A stretch of 64,000 bases of DNA from Sinorhizobium terangae (GTDB lineage Bacteria > Pseudomonadota > Alphaproteobacteria > Rhizobiales > Rhizobiaceae), in NCBI RefSeq assembly GCF_009601505.1, contig NZ_WITC01000057.1, positions 1 to 64,000 of the forward strand, given 5' to 3'. The position numbers and the translations under genes are program-made. Every line of letters begins with the position of its first letter. The stretch's first letter is position 1. The notes under the pieces were generated by a model that did no database searches, was not told where the DNA came from, and was given only the letters and a program-made list of their open reading frames with translations. Of this stretch, positions 1-9,221 are shown piece after piece.

Positions 1-1035
1 AGCCGCCACGGCTGGCGCTCCCTTATGAGCAATGAAGTTGGTTCTGTCCCTGAGCAGGCAATGCAACACCACCGCGAGCTTGCGGGCCAGCGCCACGCGC
101 GCCTTTCTGGGACCGGCCCGTTTGGCGACCGCCAACGCCCAGCGCTTCAGATCGGAACCTTTGACCGGTCGCGTCAGGATGACGTTGGCCGCCTCGTAGA
201 GCGCGGTGCGCACGCTCCCATCGCCGATCTTCGAGATGCGACCGCTATGATCGGTCTCGCCCGATTGATATTTCTTCGGCGTCAATCCGAAGTGCGGCCC
301 CACCGCGCGTGATGAGCGGAAGCGCTCCGGCGCATCGACGGCCGCCACAAACGTCAGCGCCACCAGGACACCAACGCCTGGCGTCGTCATCAACCGCTGT
401 GCGTTGTTATCCTGGCGGGCGATGGCGCGCAGCTGGCGCTCAAGCCCTGCAAACTCATGCACAAGCGCGTCGCGCACCTTCAGCAGCGAAGCGGCGATCG
501 CTTCCAAGGTCGAATGGCCTGCAATCAGCTCGCGGATGCGCCCCGCGTAAGTGCGCCGCGTCGTCGGCCCGACCTTGAGGCCGAAGCCGCGCAGGATGCC
601 CCGGATGCTCATCTCGATGTCGTGAAGCTTGCCTTGAATGAGCTTGCGGGCGGTCAGCAGCGCACGCACCTCCTGGGCCGCAAGAGATTTGCAGTGGACC
701 GGCCTGAACCAGCCAAGCCGCATCAACTGCGCAATGCCCCGAGCGTCCTTCTTGTCGGTCTTTACCGGCATTGTCTTGAAGGCTGCACGCACGTGGCGCG
801 TCTCGATCAGCTCGACCGAGAGACCGGCTTTCACCATCCCGGCATGGAGCCACTGCGACAAGGGCCCGGCCTCCAGACCAATTCGCTCCATCGCAACGCC
901 GTGCGCGCCGAACCAGGCGATCAGCGCAGCGGGCTCGCTGAGGATCTTTGCTTCCCGCACAATGCGGCCATCCGCATCCACCACGCACACACTTGAGTAT
1001 TCCAGGGATACGTCTATGCCGGCATACTCTTTCAT
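1..1035 (-). CDS. IS110-family transposase, 3' end cut by the window edge
   Basis: A minus-strand frame opens at an ATG at 1035 and stays open to base 1, giving about 345 codons. The protein begins MKEYAGIDVS and has the IS110-type RuvC-like (DEDD) N-terminal region, with an early Asp in GIDVS and a conserved KTDKKDARG stretch near residue 95. The C-terminal half carries the transposase_20 pattern with TTPGVGVLVALTF and FGLTPKKYQSGE. IS110 enzymes are usually about 300-400 residues, so little is missing. IS110 elements lack ordinary terminal inverted repeats, so the element ends cannot be placed. The gene appears intact as far as seen and probably moves the element by a site-specific, Holliday-junction-like mechanism. 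Confidence 0.9.
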   Translation of the reverse strand, partial: MKEYAGIDVSLEYSSVCVVDADGRIVREAKILSEPAALIAWFGAHGVAMERIGLEAGPLSQWLHAGMVKAGLSVELIETRHVRAAFKTMPVKTDKKDARGIAQLMRLGWFRPVHCKSLAAQEVRALLTARKLIQGKLHDIEMSIRGILRGFGLKVGPTTRRTYAGRIRELIAGHSTLEAIAASLLKVRDALVHEFAGLERQLRAIARQDNNAQRLMTTPGVGVLVALTFVAAVDAPERFRSSRAVGPHFGLTPKKYQSGETDHSGRISKIGDGSVRTALYEAANVILTRPVKGSDLKRWALAVAKRAGPRKARVALARKLAVVLHCLLRDRTNFIAHKGAPAVAA

Positions 1036-1540
1036 GGTCGTCTCTCCGTGCTGCTATGGAGCAGGCCACTCCTGACTCCGCGACACCATCATTGTGAGGG
1101 ACGACCACCGGCCCTTCAAACCTGCCGGGCCGGGTCGGCCCGTTACACCATCTTGTTGGCCAGAACGTGAACATCTTCGCAAGAAGCCGTGTACAGGGCT
1201 CGAGAGGAACGGCTCCCTTCGACCCACTGCGGAAATTGGCCGCTAGCGCCCAGAACATCCGAATTAGTTGCGCAAAGCAGACCCTTTGTATGGCTGAGTG
1301 TTCGGATGCGGGTTTATCCTGGCCTCCTCAAAATCTCGACCGGCCGCACTTTGGTCGTCGTTATAAACCACCGCACCTTATCGCCAAGAAGGCCCACAAA
1401 CTACATTGATCCTGCAATCAAACTAAGGTACCAAGCTTGATGTACGTACCTCATATTCGCATAGAGGAAGCGGACAGTGAAGGTCTGAGGTGCGCGGATA
1501 ATGACTAAGATACAAATGGGAGCAGCCTGGGAGGTGGATC
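1036..1540. other. Intergenic stretch, IS110 flank
   Basis: About 500 bases lie between the transposase start and the next gene. Short open frames here have no recognisable protein content. The first part next to the transposase is probably the non-coding end of the IS110 element, whose guide-like RNA region could lie there; no boundary could be read. Confidence 0.4.
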
Positions 1541-2191
1541 ATGGCGGCATTTCAGCTCAATCCCGATTTCGCGATCGAGGATGAACGGTCACTTCGGGGG
1601 CTGTTCGAACCGACACACTCCCTGGCTATACTGAAGTGTCAGAATTCGCTTGGTGAGCATGCGCGAGAGTTTATCAGGCGCTCGCCATTCTTGTGCATAG
1701 GTTCCCAGCATCTGGATGGAAAGGCCGATGTCAGTCCTCGTGGCGATCCTCCTGGCTTCGTGAAGATTCTTGATGAGCTTACCCTCGCGATCCCCGATCG
1801 GCCCGGCAATAATCGTCTTGATACCCTAAGCAACATAATCGCCAACCCGAACGTCGGACTGCTGTTCGTAATTCCCGGTTTCGAGGACACATTGCGCGTA
1901 AACGGGCGAGCCACTCTGACTCGTGACCCTGAACTCCTGAAGAGCATGGGGGTCGCTGGTCGCATCCCAAACCTTGCTATCATCGTAAGCGTGAGCGAAG
2001 TGTTCATGCACTGCGCCAAGGCATTCCGGCGCTCCCGTTTGTGGAGCGCAGATCATTTCCAGGACCGCACCGAGATGCCCTCGCTCATAAAGATGATTCT
2101 GGATGAGACTACAGGGGCCCCCACGGACAGGGATGAAATGCGAAAGATGGACGAAGGACTGGAGGAAGACTATCGAAGGACACTCTACTAA
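1541..2191 (+). CDS. Pyridoxamine 5'-phosphate oxidase (PPOX) class flavoprotein
   Basis: The 216-residue protein matches the PPOX/FMN-binding split-barrel subgroup of the MSMEG_1061/DR_2398 type. The diagnostic stretch is the middle: SPRGDPPGF, then LAIPDRPGNNRLDT around residues 80-95, then a run ending in GLLFVIPGF and LRVNGRA. In this family these residues bind FMN or a related flavin, and members act as cytosolic flavin-dependent oxidoreductases of unknown substrate. The start is supported by a GGGAGGTGG ribosome site about 4 bases upstream. It stands alone, with no co-directed neighbour close by. The specific reaction cannot be told from the sequence. Confidence 0.82.
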   Translation: MAAFQLNPDFAIEDERSLRGLFEPTHSLAILKCQNSLGEHAREFIRRSPFLCIGSQHLDGKADVSPRGDPPGFVKILDELTLAIPDRPGNNRLDTLSNIIANPNVGLLFVIPGFEDTLRVNGRATLTRDPELLKSMGVAGRIPNLAIIVSVSEVFMHCAKAFRRSRLWSADHFQDRTEMPSLIKMILDETTGAPTDRDEMRKMDEGLEEDYRRTLY

Positions 2192-2319
2192 GGGCGTTCT
2201 GCGGTCAGCCGATAGCTTCTTGTTGGTGGCACGGGAAGCGATCAGTTGTACGGCGATGCCACCTTCACCGGCGGCGCCGACCAGTTCCTGTTCGCGTTGG
2301 GCAGCGGGCAAGACAGTAG

Positions 2320-2574
2320 GGCAACTCTCTCATCGTCGCCGCCATTTCTACGGCACTGGCTGTCACAGCCGGCGCGCTCGCTGCTTACGCACTGTCGCGG
2401 ATCCAATTTCGACCGCGGCTATTGTTGATTGGCGTCTTTCTCCAAGTGATGTCTGCTGCCATCGTTGCGGTCGCCCATTCCGGCGCCGATTGGCGCATTG
2501 CTGCGGTATCGCTCTTCGTGCTTGCAGCGCCCGCGACCCGAAACCATCCATTCTGTTTGATCTCTACGTCCTAA
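2320..2574 (+). pseudogene. Remnant with a permease/Mrp-like membrane segment
   Basis: One frame reads NSLIVAAISTALAV, then GALAAYALSR, which is the usual sequence of a MalG-type ABC permease at its first conserved helix. It is followed by a second hydrophobic stretch with DWRIAAVSLFVLAAPATRN, which resembles the end of an MrpG/MnhG antiporter subunit. There is no start codon or ribosome site and the frame stops after 85 codons. It looks like debris of one or two membrane-protein genes. The rest of 2192-2737 shows nothing recognisable. Confidence 0.3.
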
Positions 2575-2737
2575 CCCGCGTATCAACACCACGGCATGCG
2601 CTGGCCGGTTCACGCACGGTAACTCGTTTGGGCGACGCTCCTAATCCTTGACTGCAACCTGTGCAATGAGCACCCTACGGCCTCTCGGTTGTAACACCTA
2701 AGGCGTAAACGGCAGTTAGACGATCGAGGGTGCAACG

Positions 2738-4177
2738 ATGAGGTCGTTTCGCGGTGCTGCGTCGTTGATCGCGTTTTTCCTTGCGACTGTGCAGTCCGCA
2801 CAAGCGCTCGACACGTTTCCGGGCGCTTCGGGCGCCGGCAGGGCCACGAGCGGCGGGCGCGGCGGCGCCGTCTTCATTGTTACGAACACGGCAGACAGCG
2901 GGACGGGCAGTCTTCGGGCCTGCATGCAGGCGACCGGGGCCCGCACCTGCGTGTTCAGGGTGAGCGGAACGATCCAGCTTGCGTCTCCGATCGTTGTAAG
3001 CAGTGGCGCCCTGACGGTGGCGGGTCAGACAAGCCCGGGCGGCATCCAGATCCGCCTGAAGTCCGGCATCGCTGCGACTGCCGCGAAGACCCCCATTCGC
3101 ATCCTGGCCAGCAACGTGTTTCTGAGGCACCTGCGCGTGCGCCCGGGGAACGAGGCCGCATGGGCGAGCACACGGGGCAGTCGGAGCGGAATCGGCATCG
3201 AGAAGGCAGGCACAGTGGATCCGCAGAACATCTACCTCGACCACATGTCGGTCGGGTACGGTTCCGACCAAGCAATGTACTCGTTTCAGAGCGGTAAGAA
3301 CATCACGATCGCATACAGCCTGTTCGCCTACCCGCTTTCCCCCTCACATCATGATTATGGTCCCCTCATCTGCTCAGATCAGCACCGGGGAGACTGCGGC
3401 AAGACCACTCTCTGGCGCAATATCATCAGCGCGCATCGGTGGCGCAATCCGGCGTTGAAATCGGTGGGATGCGGCACCGCGAACGAACGGGTGCATGACG
3501 TCATCAATAACTTGATCTCGAACCCGGGCGAGTTCGGCATCATGGTTGTCGACGATCACCCTGACGCGAACAACGTCGGCACCTGCGCGAATGTCGCAGC
3601 CAACATCATGGAGCGCGGTCCGAAATCGACGGGCCCGATCGCGCTCGTCAACCAAAGCAACGAGACGGCTGCCACGAACAGGTGGTATGCGCCGGTTGGG
3701 ACGGGTACCGGCAACGACAACGTGCTCCTGGGTTCGCCGGCCATCCCCCAGTGCCGACTGACGCAGATCAGCCCGGTGGCGCCGTGCACCGAAACAAGCA
3801 GGGCTGCTCCCATCGGAGCGCTGAGTGCCCCGGCCAACAGCACGGCGACGCTCAAGAGTCACCTGACGCAACAAGTCGGGGCCTTTCCCCGCGATAGCCT
3901 GGACGCGAGGTGGATCGGCTTTGTCAGCAATGTGTCGACGGCCCCTGCCACCAACCCGATTTATACGACATCGGCCTCTTTCCCCGTGATCACCGGGGGG
4001 TCACCGCCGACCGATAGCGACAACGACGGAATGCCGAACAGCTTTGAGCAGGCAAACGGTCTCAGCACGACCAATGCAGCCGATCGAAACAATATCGTCC
4101 CATCGGGCACGTATGCCGGCTATACATGGCTTGAGCGATATCTCGACGAACGTCATCAAACGATTACGCCGCCCTGA
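2738..4177 (+). CDS. Secreted pectate-lyase-like protein (PL1 type beta-helix)
   Basis: The 479-residue protein starts with a clear Sec signal peptide (MRSFRGAASL, a hydrophobic core, then AQA before LDTFPGASG). The body matches bacterial polysaccharide-lyase family 1 beta-helix proteins: FPGASGAGR near the mature N-terminus, GRGGAVFIVTN, FRVSGTIQL, GQTSPGGIQI, FLRHLRVRPG, then NIYLDHMSVGYGSDQ where PL1 enzymes bind calcium and substrate. Near residue 430 it has DSDNDGMPNSFEQANGL, a calcium-binding type-3 repeat often found in exported plant-wall enzymes. It probably cleaves pectate in plant cell walls. It has its own GAGGGTG ribosome site and no operon partners. Substrate specificity is inference. 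Confidence 0.85.
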   Translation: MRSFRGAASLIAFFLATVQSAQALDTFPGASGAGRATSGGRGGAVFIVTNTADSGTGSLRACMQATGARTCVFRVSGTIQLASPIVVSSGALTVAGQTSPGGIQIRLKSGIAATAAKTPIRILASNVFLRHLRVRPGNEAAWASTRGSRSGIGIEKAGTVDPQNIYLDHMSVGYGSDQAMYSFQSGKNITIAYSLFAYPLSPSHHDYGPLICSDQHRGDCGKTTLWRNIISAHRWRNPALKSVGCGTANERVHDVINNLISNPGEFGIMVVDDHPDANNVGTCANVAANIMERGPKSTGPIALVNQSNETAATNRWYAPVGTGTGNDNVLLGSPAIPQCRLTQISPVAPCTETSRAAPIGALSAPANSTATLKSHLTQQVGAFPRDSLDARWIGFVSNVSTAPATNPIYTTSASFPVITGGSPPTDSDNDGMPNSFEQANGLSTTNAADRNNIVPSGTYAGYTWLERYLDERHQTITPP

Positions 4178-4601
4178 CATCTGCGCAGAGTAGGTGGTGC
4201 TGACTTGAACGGGGCAACACGAGGAGCCGCAGGCCCTTCGATTTGGCCGCCCCCTTTGGCACGCTGAGTAGGCACTCCGGACGCCGTTATTTCAGATGTC
4301 GATGCGAATGCATCGCCCGCAAGGACCGGGGCTGAAGGCATTCGCCGTCTGCTTCATCCGTCGTCGGACTTCGTCCGGAAACGCCCCCACTTCGGTCATA
4401 GAGGCCGGCACGCGCCTGCCTGAAAGCAGACATCGTCTTGCAAGCGGCATCACGTCTCCAAAGAGCGTGGCTCCATGCCACGGCAGACGGAGCCAGGAGA
4501 AAATTGACGTGCAAGATCGCCTCGGCGGAGCGCCAAGGTTTTCCACGAACTGTTTGAAAGATCAGCCGACTAACCGGGTCGTTGAAAAGACCGACACGAA
4601 T
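4178..4601. other. Convergent intergenic region
   Basis: This 424-base stretch separates two genes that end toward each other. Open frames here are without recognisable content. A short hairpin (GATGC, loop GAAT, GCATC) is present near 4303-4316 but has no T-run, so it is not called as a terminator. Confidence 0.3.
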
Positions 4602-5444
4602 TCAGCTTTTCACAAAGTCCGCCGGGCTGAGGGGAACAGGTCTGTAGCCGTCGACGTCGGCAATGTCATACTCCCGAGCCAGCTCTGCCGCGACCAGGAC
4701 ACGCCCGGATTTCGACATCAGCGCAGGGTCCCGCCAAAGTCCGGCGATGACATGGCCGATGAACCTCGGGGATTCGGAGTTGGACAAGTCGAAATATTCG
4801 GCGTTCTGCATGACGGCTTCGGTGCGTACCAGCCCGGGATAGAGTGCGACGGCGGCGACTTTATGTGGACGCAGTTCATGTGCGAAGTCCGCGGCCATCT
4901 TGTCGGCGGCGGCTTTGGCCATGCCGTAGATCGCGTTGCCGTCGTAGAATTGAGCTGCCCAGAACGAAATATTGACGATCAGACCGCGCTGCGTCGAGAT
5001 CATCGTCGGCGCCACTGCGCGCGACATCATGAAAGCCGCCCTCAGCGCGGTGCCGATCATTGCGTCCCACCGCCAGACGGGCTGCTCCCAGAAAGGGCGC
5101 GGCCAAGTAAAATCGCCATCCTCGACCATGTTTTCATAGCCGGGCCATGCATTGTTCACCAGAATGTCCAGACTGTTGGCGGCCCTGATCTCTTCAGCCA
5201 CGCGCTCGGTTTCGGCGTCGTTGCTGTGGTCGCAATGATGAACGACCAGTCGTCCGGGTAATGCCGCAGCCTCAAGCGCAAGCCCCTCCAGCGATCCCGC
5301 GCGCTTACCTCCCAGGCTTGCTTCCGCATCGGAACGGGACCTGCCGGTAACGTGGACCGTGGCTCCCTCGGCGAGCAGCGACAGCGCAATCCCGCGGCCG
5401 ACACCGCGGCTTGCGCCCGTAACCAACGCGACGACATCTTTCAT
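4602..5444 (-). CDS. SDR-family oxidoreductase
   Basis: The 280-residue protein is a classical short-chain dehydrogenase. Residues 5-20 carry the Rossmann motif VALVTGASRGVGRGIA, and LDILVNNAWPG follows near residue 90. The Ser position lies in VNISFWAAQ and the catalytic YxxxK is in IYGMAKAAADK. The start at 5444 was chosen over a 37-codon upstream extension because GGGAGGCT sits just before it and the fold begins there. It likely reduces or oxidises an alcohol/carbonyl using NAD(P); the substrate is unknown. The C-terminal region of about 60 residues past the usual core (REYDIADVDGYRP) resembles larger SDRs annotated as putative dehydrogenases in rhizobia. Confidence 0.85.
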   Translation of the reverse strand: MKDVVALVTGASRGVGRGIALSLLAEGATVHVTGRSRSDAEASLGGKRAGSLEGLALEAAALPGRLVVHHCDHSNDAETERVAEEIRAANSLDILVNNAWPGYENMVEDGDFTWPRPFWEQPVWRWDAMIGTALRAAFMMSRAVAPTMISTQRGLIVNISFWAAQFYDGNAIYGMAKAAADKMAADFAHELRPHKVAAVALYPGLVRTEAVMQNAEYFDLSNSESPRFIGHVIAGLWRDPALMSKSGRVLVAAELAREYDIADVDGYRPVPLSPADFVKS

Positions 5445-5771
5445 ACTGGCTAGCCTCCCATACGATGGCTGTTGCAGGCAGGGGACATCGGAATTTTGCT
5501 GCAGGCAGAAAACGGATGCTTGCCGCATGAAACCTTGGGGAGCAGTCAAATACAATCTCGCTGCCCGATTAGGGCCGATGGGAGATCTTGGCAGCTTCGC
5601 GCCCCGAATCGGACGCAGAAATCAGCTTCGCTGCTGCCTGAATGCAGACCTTCCAGGCGATCACGCAGGAGGTCGTGGTTGCGCCGAAGCAGTCCTTACG
5701 ATCTGTCTGAGCAGCCACCTGTGTGCTATATTTCCCCTCCCGGACCGCACGGCCGGAACAGGGGGAGCGAA
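5445..5771. other. Divergent intergenic region
   Basis: These 327 bases lie between two divergent genes (the SDR and the DJ-1/PfpI gene) and should hold both promoters. No clear operator or -35/-10 pair was recognised. Confidence 0.3.
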
Positions 5772-6446
5772 ATGACACGACGAGTCGCCGTTCTGTTGTT
5801 CGACAACGTAGAAGTGATGGACTTCGCAGGGCCTTTCGAAGTGTTTGGAGTAACGGGGCAACGGGAAGGCAAGCGCCTCTTCGACGTCTACACCGTGGCC
5901 CGGGAAAGCAAGCCTGTCCTGGCCCGGAACAACCTCAGCATCAATCCGGACTATAGCTTCCGCGACTGCCCCACCACGGACATCCTTGTGGTTCCAGGAG
6001 GTTTCGGAACGCGCCGGGAGAAGCACAATCCTTCAGTTCTGGATTTCGTTCGCCAGCATGCTGGCCAGGCTGAGCGGGTATTGTCGGTATGTTCTGGTGC
6101 GCTGCTGCTTGCCAAGGCCGGCTTGTTGGACGGATTGCATGCGACCACGCATCGTGGAGCCCTTGCGGAACTCCAGGTGGATGCTCCGACCGCGAATGTT
6201 CTTCCGGACGTGAGGGTTGTCGACAATGGAAAGGTTGTCCTCTCGGCTGGCATTTCCGCCGGGATCGACGCTGCACTCTACCTCGTCGCCGAACTGCATG
6301 GGCTTGAACAGGCAACTGAGACAGCAACGTACATGGAGTATGATTGGCGGTATCATCCGAACGCAGCCAACTCGGCCATTCGCATGGTGACGGCATCTTC
6401 GGACGACGCCGCACCGTCTCCCGGGTTGAATGTGACGACTCTATAA
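5772..6446 (+). CDS. DJ-1/PfpI family protein, isonitrile-hydratase-like
   Basis: The 224-residue protein has the DJ-1/PfpI fold: MTRRVAVLLFDNVEVMDFAG at the start with the conserved acid in GPFEVFG, then DILVVPGGFGTR, and the nucleophile elbow SVCSGALLLAKAG with the putative catalytic Cys107. THRGAL follows, as in isonitrile hydratase and the N-terminal domain of GlxA-type regulators. It lacks the C-terminal AraC DNA-binding domain, so it is an enzyme-like single-domain member rather than a regulator. The start follows GGGGGAGCGAA. The specific function (isonitrile hydratase, amidase or other) is not decided by the sequence. Confidence 0.82.
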   Translation: MTRRVAVLLFDNVEVMDFAGPFEVFGVTGQREGKRLFDVYTVARESKPVLARNNLSINPDYSFRDCPTTDILVVPGGFGTRREKHNPSVLDFVRQHAGQAERVLSVCSGALLLAKAGLLDGLHATTHRGALAELQVDAPTANVLPDVRVVDNGKVVLSAGISAGIDAALYLVAELHGLEQATETATYMEYDWRYHPNAANSAIRMVTASSDDAAPSPGLNVTTL

Positions 6447-6468
6447 GTTCAGGCAGAATGTCTGCATT

Positions 6469-6844
6469 GCGGAAGAGGCGTGCAGTGGCGTCGTGGTGAC
6501 ACACGGCACCGACACAATAGAGGAAAGCGCATACCTGGCCGATCTGGTGGTCACTAACGACAAGCCTGTCGGTTGTTCGGCCCGAAGCGGTGCGAAGGCC
6601 GATCGTTCTCGAGGGGTTCGGCCGCGGAAACGCTACGCCAAGCGTCGCGGACGCCGTCGCCGATATAATCTCCGCAGGCTTGCCCATATTTATCGTGTCC
6701 CGATGCCAAGGCGGCCGCGTCGCGCCCATCTGCGGCAATGGCGGCGGCAAGGATCTAGAGAAGGCGGGATGCATCTTCGGGGGTGATCTGACCGGCCCGC
6801 AGCTTCGCGTCCTTGCTGCTGGGGCTAGGAATGACATCCGCTGA
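6469..6844 (+). pseudogene. L-asparaginase remnant (frameshifted, internally deleted)
   Basis: The first frame reads GVVVTHGTDTIEESAYLADL and then TNDKPV, the conserved second-threonine active-site motif of bacterial asparaginases. A second frame from about 6590 reads PIVLEGFGRGNATPSVADAV, then VSRCQGGRVAP, GGGKDLEKAG and FGGDLTGPQLR, the C-terminal part of the same family, and ends at 6842-6844. The middle of the enzyme (more than 100 residues) and the N-terminal domain are missing, and the two parts are out of frame. The gene is therefore dead. It follows directly behind the DJ-1/PfpI gene. The rest of the gap to 7055 shows nothing. Confidence 0.75.
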
Positions 6845-7055
6845 AATGGCGCTTGAAATAGCAGAGCTGGGAAGCTGACCTCGCCCCCGGTCACCCAGAT
6901 CGGCGCTGACTGGAAGAATCGATCCTTTGCAGCGCTCGGTGACTAGCCATGTGAGTGGCTCGATTGAGCCCGAAGCGGACATCAAAATAAGACAGGCAAG
7001 ACCGCTACTTTGCGCTCGATCTGGATGCCACGAATTCAGCTGCGCCGAACTACCG

Positions 7056-7850
7056 CTAAGTTGGAACCTCGCCGCGAACAGCCCAGAACGAGGTGGCAAA
7101 GGCGCGTGGACCGTCCACCATGCCACAAAGATAGGCTGTCTTGACGTGGCGCTCCAATTCGCTGCGTTGCGCGCCCTCAAGGTTCGTGACATAGCTGCCG
7201 GTCTTTCCCTGCCCCGTGAGAAAGCAGGACCAATAGTCTCCGAACGACTGGTACTCGAAGATCGCGCCGAGCGGTTCTTCCACCACATTCGCGAAACCGA
7301 CCACACCGAACAGTCTTGCGAGCCCGCCAGGCCAACCCAGCGGCTTGGATACCATTTCATCGCGCATCGCTGCGCCGTCAGGATCGAGCACCGCCGCCGC
7401 GTCCCAAACTAAACTGAACGGCGTCCAGCCGCAGCGGAAGTTGTTGACGACTACTGCCACAGTGCCTCCTGGCCGCGTAACCCGACAGAATTCGCGTAGG
7501 CCTCGGGCCGCGTCGGGCAGCAAATCAAGAGCGAGCATGGACAGCGCGCGGTCAAAAACGCCATCTGAGTACGGCAGATCAAGGGCATCACCAATGTCAA
7601 AAACGACCTTCTCGTCGGCAGTCATACGTCGCGCGAAATCCACATATGACATTGACAGATCGATACCGGTTGCTCGCGCATTCGCTGCCGCGATTGCACG
7701 TGTCAAATGCCCCGTGCCACAGCCGACGTCTAGGACTCGCTCGTTGGCTGAAACACCGGCGAAGCGTACGAAGGCCGGGGCGAGACGCTGACTGCCTCGC
7801 CCAACATAAGCTTCATAGGCTTCGGGGTTTGTCGCCACGAACGTTGCCAT
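7056..7850 (-). CDS. Class I SAM-dependent methyltransferase
   Basis: The 264-residue protein has the class I methyltransferase fold: motif I VLDVGCGTGHLTRAI near residue 45, GIDLSMSYVDFAR for the ribose-binding acid, DALDLPYSDGVFD for motif IV and CRVTRPGGTVAV for motif VI. It resembles Methyltransf_11 (UbiE/COQ5-like) proteins that act on small molecules. The start at 7850 (MATFVATNPEAYE) is preferred because GAGGAC lies about 6 bases upstream and the family usually begins there; a start 21 codons earlier is possible. No operon partner is visible. Its substrate is unknown. Confidence 0.83.
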   Translation of the reverse strand: MATFVATNPEAYEAYVGRGSQRLAPAFVRFAGVSANERVLDVGCGTGHLTRAIAAANARATGIDLSMSYVDFARRMTADEKVVFDIGDALDLPYSDGVFDRALSMLALDLLPDAARGLREFCRVTRPGGTVAVVVNNFRCGWTPFSLVWDAAAVLDPDGAAMRDEMVSKPLGWPGGLARLFGVVGFANVVEEPLGAIFEYQSFGDYWSCFLTGQGKTGSYVTNLEGAQRSELERHVKTAYLCGMVDGPRAFATSFWAVRGEVPT

Positions 7851-8285
7851 GTCACAGTCCTCATCGGGAACGCACGATAATTTCACCGCCGCCTGCACGC
7901 CGTCAAGCAGCATCCAATGCGACAGGGCGAGCCGAAGAGCTTTGTGGTCATTGGCGTCAGTGGCAGGGGATGATCAGGTTCCACCCACTTGTGCCGCTGA
8001 CGGCGACACCTGGAAGGACCGGATTGGGCTCGTTCGCGACCTCAATCCCAGCAGGTTGAACGTCTGCAATCGCCGTTGTGAACCCGGAAGCTGCCAGTCT
8101 GCAAACGGCCCCAAACACGTCATTCGGCAATCGGCTTTGCGATGACCGCTCAGTCCGCATCTCGGCCATTCGGGCTAACCACAGCAGACGACTGGTCACC
8201 ACCCGAAAAATCCTTCTCGAAGTACGATCCGCCCGCTTGAAGGTTGAGCGCTGCGGTGTGGGGGGTGGCTTTTGGGAGGAAGGCT
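7851..8285. other. Intergenic stretch with no recognised gene
   Basis: About 435 bases between the methyltransferase start and the broken recombinase. Short frames on both strands show no family resemblance and no convincing ribosome site. Nothing was supported here. Confidence 0.3.
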
Positions 8286-8865
8286 ATGTCTAGCTGGAAC
8301 TCGGGCCGTATCATCGGTCAGAAGCCCCCATTGAAGCCGAAGGAGGTCTGGGCCATCCCAACCCGCCTCCAGATGTTGGGTGCAGTGCGCGACCTGGCGC
8401 TGTTCAATCTCGCGATCGACAGCAAATTGCGCGCTTGTGATCTGGTCGCGATCTCAGTTGCTGATGTCGCGATTTGCGGACGGGTTCGCGACCGGGCAAT
8501 CATCATTCAGAAGAAGACCGGCCGACCCGTGCAATTCGAATCACCGATCAAACGCGCGAGGCTGTCACTGCGTGGATCGAAAGTCGCAGGCGCGGGGAAA
8601 GGGATTACCTGTTTCCGAGCCGCGTGCACGCCAAGCCGCATCTGTCGACGCGGCAATACAGCAGGATCGTCGAAAGATGGGTGTCGAGCATCGGGCTTGA
8701 TCCCAAGCGCTACGGCACGCATTCGATGAGGCGGACGAAGGCGGCGCACATTTACAAGAAGACCGGCAGCTCTTGCTCGGCCACAAAAAGCTGGAGAGCA
8801 CCGTGCAGTACCTCGGGATCGAGGTCGACGACGCCCTGGCCATCTCTGAGCAGGTTGAGCTGTAG
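8286..8865 (+). pseudogene. Small tyrosine recombinase, frameshifted
   Basis: The gene starts with ATG at 8286 behind GGGAGGAAGG and reads MSSWNSGRIIGQKPPLKPKE, then RDLALFNLAIDSKLRACDLV, a common form of the roughly 195-residue rhizobial phage-type integrases. Near 8538 the frame shifts and continues as ITDQTREAVTAWIESRRRG, YLFPSRVH and GTHSMRRTKAAHIYKKTG, which holds the conserved HxxR region. At about 8765 a second shift, with loss of the residues normally found between KKTG and QLLLGH, leads to LLLGHKKLESTVQYLGIEV and the stop at 8863. The catalytic Tyr would be in VQYLG. Two shifts make it inactive. Confidence 0.85.
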
Positions 8866-8872
8866 TACTCAA

Positions 8873-8901
8873 TAGCGGCGCTTCGAACAGAAGCGCCGCT
8901 A
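8873..8901 (+). terminator. Perfect 12-bp stem-loop after the recombinase remnant
   Basis: TAGCGGCGCTTC and GAAGCGCCGCTA are exact reverse complements separated by GAACA. The hairpin lies 7 bases after the recombinase stop. There is no T-run on either side, so it may be a rho-independent-like terminator, a transcript-end hairpin or a recombination remnant. Confidence 0.5.
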
Positions 8902-9221
8902 GCTCGGCGCGCGGAAGGCCAAATTCGACCCGTGGCGGTCACTCGCCGACAACGATGGGAATTTCCGGTGCTGAGTGAAAGTGGACTCCGGAGCGGTGCA
9001 GGGAATTTTGCCGGAGACCGATCACTTACAGCACCTGCGAGGAAGCCGCCGAATGCCGCTTCGGATGAAGACAATAGGTGGAAGTTACCGCAGCCGCAGC
9101 GACATTGACTGCGGATTTTTCCGCAATATCTTCCCCGACCGGGAACCGGTATCCGTAGAGGCATGAATATCATCCATGCACGACGGGGTCGACATCCCTG
9201 GCAGTCCAATCCGAGGTCCTC
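8902..9221 (+). promoter_or_regulatory. kup leader region with a possible overlapping upstream ORF
   Basis: This 320-base leader lies before kup. It contains a small hairpin (TGCGGA, TTTT, TCCGCA, near 9111-9126). An open frame of 20 codons, [20 protein letters not shown], runs from ATG 9163 to a TGA at 9223-9225 that overlaps the kup ATG in an ATGA arrangement. It has GAGG only one base upstream, which is too close to be a good ribosome site, so translation of this frame is uncertain. Confidence 0.35.
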
